64,000 bases of DNA. Origin: GCA-2683825 sp965662355 (GTDB lineage Bacteria > Planctomycetota > UBA1135 > GCA-002686595). Positions within the stretch are counted from its first letter, which is position 1. Every line of letters begins with the position of its first letter. Made by a program: the position numbers and the translations under genes. The notes under the pieces were generated by a model. The model did no database searches. It had not been told where the DNA came from and saw only the letters and a list, made by a program, of their open reading frames with translations. The stretch is taken from NCBI GenBank assembly GCA_965662355.1, contig CBFIHP010000011.1:124001-188000 (forward strand), in the 5' to 3' direction. Below, one piece after another: positions 60,402 through 64,000 of the stretch.

Positions 60402-62588
60402 TTGCTTTCCGCGCTGGCCTCTCGTTTGCTCGCGTGGATCCCAGCCGGGCAACACCCGCCCGCCGAGACCACCTTGATCTACCCCAACCCAGCACCCCTC
60501 CCCCTCTCGACAGCGCTCCTCCTCGTGGCCCTGGCGCTGCCCGGAGCTGCGCCCGCATGGGCCGGACAGAAGGGCTCCGCCCAGGCTGAGCAACCCGAAG
60601 AGACCGAAGAAGAACGCCGTGAGAAACTGGTCGAGGAACAGCGCGAGCGGGCCATCGAGCTGATCGAGGACGAGGAGCTCGAGGAGGCGCGGCGAGTTCT
60701 CGACGAGCTCTTGATCACCCGCTACCTCTGGGAGGCCGAGGAAGCCCTGGCCACGGGTCGCGTCGAGGACGGGCTGGTCGCCATCGATCGCGTCCTGGTA
60801 CTCGCTCCCGAGAACGCCAAAGCGCGCCTGATGAAGGCCGACGGCAGCTTTCAGCTGGCGGAGAAGGCACGGGCAGCGGAGCGTTCTTCGGCCTGGATCG
60901 AGGGCCTGCTCGCGGAAGCCCTGGCGGCGTACAAGACGGCCGACTCCTCGGCCCACACGCTATTCGGCGCCGCCCGCTGCGCGTGGCTCTTGGGCGACAC
61001 CGAGGCCGCCCTGAACTTCGCCCGCGAAGGCATGCAGGCCGTCCAGCGCGAGGGCCCGGGCTCCGTGACCCGCTCTCTGCTCTTGCCCGAACGCATCATG
61101 GCCGAAACCGCGTACACCGCCTACCGCGCCGCCCACGAGCGCGCCGAGAGCACGGCCAGTGCTCTGCACGGTGAGGCGGAGGCCGCGCTCATGCAACTGC
61201 TCGGCCGGACGAGCGACGACCCGTGGGTCTGGGGCTCCTTGGCCGAGCTCTACGAAAGCGGGGAACGGCTGGGGGAAGCGCGCGGGCTGCTCGAACGCGC
61301 CCTCGCACGACTTCCGCGCGACCCCAGCCTCATGGCCGCCCTGGCGCGCGTGGCGCGTCGAACCGAAGGACGGCCGGGCGTCGTCGCGGTCTTCGCCAGC
61401 TACAACGAGCGGAATCCGAGCATCGCGCCCGGCTATCGCTACGAAGCGCTCGAACGCTTCTGGCTAGCCCTGGAACGCATGAACAGCGAGAACCTGGAGC
61501 TCCTGGCAGAGGAGTTGCGGCGCGCGGAAGAAGGCTTCCGTAAGTGTCGCCAACTCGACCCCGCCGAGACCGAGCTGTGCCTCTCGTACGAGACGTCCTG
61601 TCGCAACGCCCGTGGTTGGTGTGCGCTGAATCAAGGCGCTCTGGAAAACGCGCGGCGCGAATTCCTGTCGATGAACGAACTGATCGAGGGCGGCATCGAA
61701 TGGTCGATCTCCACCGTCCTCGAGAGTGGCATCCGCGGTCTAGAGGAAGTCGCCGACGGCTATCGTCAACGCTCCGACTGGTTGTCCGCGGGCGAGATCT
61801 CCGAGATTCAGCGCGAGCTGCAGCCCTTCGAACACACCTGGGCGCGCAACGCGGCCGAGTTCCTGCAGAAGGCGGCCCTCGAGCTGGAACAGCAGGGCCA
61901 ACGACTCTGTCGGGCCGCGCTCGCGCAGACCACGAATGCTGCCGCGACCTGGAAGGAGCTCCGCGCACTCGCCGGAATAGCCGGTGACGGGGCCTTTACG
62001 AACGAGGAACGCAAGCTCTTCGAATTGGCCGCGCAGGAGCGCTTCGAACGCGCGCGCCGGTTGATGGATCGTAGCTGGGTAAGCTATCGCAAAGCGGTCG
62101 AGCTCGCTCCCGGGGACCTGCGCCTCGCCAACGACGCGGCCGCGGTGCTCGTGCGCTACCTGCATCGCGACCTCGATACGGCCGAACAACTGCTCGGTCG
62201 CTGCATCGAACGCGGAGGTCGCGCCGTCGGCGAAGAGGAGGCGCGCCTTGCACGTTCGCCCGAACAAGGCGACCAGGGCCTGCTCTGGGAGCTCAAGAAC
62301 GCCTGGGGCGACGCCCATCAGAACATGGGCATACTGGCCTTTCTGCATCGCTCCGATGCCGAGGCTGCCCACAGCTGGATCGAACGCGCTATCGAGATCG
62401 GACCGGATCCGCGACCGGATCTCAGCAACGGCCTGCTGCCATGGTTGCGCGGCGAGCGCTCCGGCAACGCTCCGGAGTTCGAGGCCTATGAACGCTGGGG
62501 TCAGCAGTGCCAGCCGAGCGACGCCAGCGCGCCGGTGGCCTCGGACACGGGAACGGAGAAGGACCCGCAGGACACCGACAATCCATGA
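60402..62588 (+). CDS. exported TPR-repeat protein
   Basis: About 728 residues from a TTG start, with a hydrophobic leader (LPLSTALLLVALALPGAAPAWAG) that argues for export; the TTG at 60474, a few residues before that leader, is an alternative start. The rest is helical with TPR-like repeats (ARGLLERALARLPRDPSLMAAL, YRKAVELAPGDLRLANDAAAVLV, AHSWIERAIEIGPDPRPDLSN). No enzyme domain. The stop overlaps the next start (ATGA), so it pairs with the TPR lipoprotein. Confidence 0.78.
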   Translation: MLSALASRLLAWIPAGQHPPAETTLIYPNPAPLPLSTALLLVALALPGAAPAWAGQKGSAQAEQPEETEEERREKLVEEQRERAIELIEDEELEEARRVLDELLITRYLWEAEEALATGRVEDGLVAIDRVLVLAPENAKARLMKADGSFQLAEKARAAERSSAWIEGLLAEALAAYKTADSSAHTLFGAARCAWLLGDTEAALNFAREGMQAVQREGPGSVTRSLLLPERIMAETAYTAYRAAHERAESTASALHGEAEAALMQLLGRTSDDPWVWGSLAELYESGERLGEARGLLERALARLPRDPSLMAALARVARRTEGRPGVVAVFASYNERNPSIAPGYRYEALERFWLALERMNSENLELLAEELRRAEEGFRKCRQLDPAETELCLSYETSCRNARGWCALNQGALENARREFLSMNELIEGGIEWSISTVLESGIRGLEEVADGYRQRSDWLSAGEISEIQRELQPFEHTWARNAAEFLQKAALELEQQGQRLCRAALAQTTNAAATWKELRALAGIAGDGAFTNEERKLFELAAQERFERARRLMDRSWVSYRKAVELAPGDLRLANDAAAVLVRYLHRDLDTAEQLLGRCIERGGRAVGEEEARLARSPEQGDQGLLWELKNAWGDAHQNMGILAFLHRSDAEAAHSWIERAIEIGPDPRPDLSNGLLPWLRGERSGNAPEFEAYERWGQQCQPSDASAPVASDTGTEKDPQDTDNP

Positions 62589-64000
62589 GAACGACCATAC
62601 ATGAGACCTGTTTCGCCCTGGCCCTCGCGGGTCTGCTCGGTGCTTGCTCGGTTTCCTCACCGGAAGCCGCGGCACGCGAGATCGATGGCTGGATCGAGAA
62701 GGGTCGCGAGCAGCTGGCCCAGGGACAGGCCCCGCTCGCGGAACGCGCCTTCGAAAGGGCACAGCGTCTGTCGCCTTCCCTGCGCACGCGCATGTGGCTC
62801 TTGCGCACGTGGATGGAACAGGGTCGCATCAACGACTCGCTCGATGCGATCGACGCCCTGAGACGCTCGCGCGTCGACGCCGGACAACCCGCGAGCTGCA
62901 TCGAGCTCGACTACCTCTACGGCATGGCCTTCGCACACCGCGCACGCAGCCTCGTCACTTCCGGTCTTTCGGACACGAGCATGCAGGCCACGGCCCAGAT
63001 GAACTTCATCGATGCCCAGGCCCACTTGCAACGAGTCGTCGACCAGGACGGGGAGCGATTCCGGGACGCCTACCTCTGGTTGGCGCGTTCTGCCTGGGCT
63101 AATGGCGACATCGACGCGGCCCGCCCCGCGGCCGAGGGTGCCGTGCGACACTACCCCGACGACGGAGACACCTGGTTGGCCCTCGGTCGCGTCGCCATGT
63201 CGCAGTTCGTATCCGTCAAGAACGCGGCCCCCGAAGGCGAGCCTTCGGACGAGACCGCTAGCTGGCCCCCGCTGGCTGACGCTCACTGGAACGCCGCGGA
63301 GGAGGCCTTCCAGAAAGCGATCCACACCCTGGGTTTCCCTAAGGATGCCGAAGACCAGAAGGCCCTCGCGCGGGCGGGGCTCGAACTCGGACACGCACTC
63401 GTCTGGAAAGAGCGCTTCGACGAGGCCGCCGGCGCCTACGCGCTTTCCATGACCTACAACCCGACGGGCACCCCGTACTCGGTACTGCACGACATCCTGA
63501 CCCTGCCCAGGGAGCCGAACGAAGACGGCGAGCTTCCCTTCCCCCGCGCCCGCCCGGCCTTCCTGCATGCGCTCGAGGCAGCCAACCTGGCCCTGCACGC
63601 AAGAATCGCAAGCAACGCCCCGGAGGCCGGAGAACTCTCCTGGTGGCTCGGCTGGGAGCGCTACGAAGCGGGCCGACTACCGGGCGCGGAGCGAGCCTTT
63701 CGCCAGTGTGTCGCGGAGCGGCCGTACACCGCCAACGCCTGGCATTACATCGGCATGTGCCGCTACGCCGCCGGGGATTGGATCGGCACCTGCGAGGCCA
63801 TGCGCAAGGGCTTCGAAACGGATCCGGTCGACCTCGTCACCGAGATGCGTCGCCGCGCCCCCGAGCTCAACGTACGCAAGCTGGACTGGGTCATCGCCCA
63901 ACTGCCCGAAGAGCGCCGGGTCGACCGCGCCATTCTCTCCGAGATCTGCGCCGAGATCGTGCAGACCGAACCGCGGCACTGGAACAACATGGGACTGTTC
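62585..64000 (+). CDS. TPR-repeat lipoprotein (3' partial)
   Basis: The frame runs without a stop from an ATG to the right edge, 472 codons. The signal peptide has lipobox LLGAC. TPR-type repeats follow: GREQLAQGQAPLAERAFERA, AEEAFQKAIHTLGFPKD, AGAYALSMTYNPTGTPYS, and GAERAFRQCVAERPYTANAW. Its start overlaps the stop of the preceding TPR gene by four bases (ATGA), so the two are coupled. Likely an outer-membrane-associated scaffold. C-terminus is missing. Confidence 0.85.
   Translation, partial: MRTTIHETCFALALAGLLGACSVSSPEAAAREIDGWIEKGREQLAQGQAPLAERAFERAQRLSPSLRTRMWLLRTWMEQGRINDSLDAIDALRRSRVDAGQPASCIELDYLYGMAFAHRARSLVTSGLSDTSMQATAQMNFIDAQAHLQRVVDQDGERFRDAYLWLARSAWANGDIDAARPAAEGAVRHYPDDGDTWLALGRVAMSQFVSVKNAAPEGEPSDETASWPPLADAHWNAAEEAFQKAIHTLGFPKDAEDQKALARAGLELGHALVWKERFDEAAGAYALSMTYNPTGTPYSVLHDILTLPREPNEDGELPFPRARPAFLHALEAANLALHARIASNAPEAGELSWWLGWERYEAGRLPGAERAFRQCVAERPYTANAWHYIGMCRYAAGDWIGTCEAMRKGFETDPVDLVTEMRRRAPELNVRKLDWVIAQLPEERRVDRAILSEICAEIVQTEPRHWNNMGLF

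Noticed and set aside
1..64000. CRISPR arrays, complete insertion sequences, integrase or phage genes
   Set aside because: No regular direct-repeat/spacer pattern, no transposase or integrase motifs were found.

Overview
The window is high-GC bacterial chromosomal DNA, most likely from a member of the Planctomycetota. This is an inference from gene content. It carries Hanks-type Ser/Thr kinases fused to membrane or TPR segments, sulfatase-like lipoproteins, large secreted proteins with EF-hand/dockerin-like, FG-GAP, PKD and Ig-like modules, an unusual number of lipoprotein and signal-peptide genes, and a MamK-like actin. Genes are mostly single or in short pairs, often joined by ATGA overlaps. 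There is no prophage, integron, CRISPR array or complete insertion sequence; the only RNA gene found is a tRNA-Leu(TAA).

Layout: 1-3950 holds a sulfatase-TPR gene cut by the left edge, a lipoprotein metallo-beta-lactamase-fold protein and a kinase. 3971-6015 is a PqiA/PqiB-type pair. 6283-10023 carries two tandem metzincin proteases, followed by a convergent PKD-esterase. 11634-24550 is mixed housekeeping and envelope: M18 aminopeptidase, a small Cys protein, an SDR, DUF2270, FdxA, an alkyltransferase-like protein, RNase R, an alpha/beta hydrolase, a 2OG-Fe(II) oxygenase and a second sulfatase-like lipoprotein. 24596-31423 contains TldD/PmbA, a membrane-anchored coiled-coil protein, and a degenerate-GGDEF plus MamK-like actin pair. 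31490-40158 has a kinase-TPR protein and three secreted proteins (FG-GAP, a hypothetical, GH99-like). 40208-43742 has an FkbM methyltransferase divergent from a TetR regulator with a clear operator/promoter, a serine hydrolase and a TDP2-like phosphodiesterase. After the tRNA, 44214-49308 holds a CcdC-like protein, a GT25 remnant, an ABC1 kinase, a DUF3050 protein and two truncated haemoglobins. 49462-57095 holds a secreted protein, a beta-propeller remnant, a lone secretin with a small exported protein, pnp, rpsO and a lipoprotein. 57167-64000 ends with an Ig-like lipoprotein and two overlapping TPR genes, the second running off the right edge.

Functionally the window is dominated by envelope and exported proteins. 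The most interesting candidate system is the MamK-like actin with its degenerate-GGDEF/coiled-coil partner and the divergent membrane coiled-coil protein with a histone-H1-like tail (27495-31423). Also notable are a C-terminal beta-rich domain that recurs in otherwise unrelated secreted proteins, several enzyme families whose nucleophile or metal ligand is replaced (sulfatase Thr363, hydrolase Ala122, HxHxGH in the beta-lactamase-fold protein), and a DUF3050/haemoglobin cluster. All assignments come from reading motifs; no database search was run.
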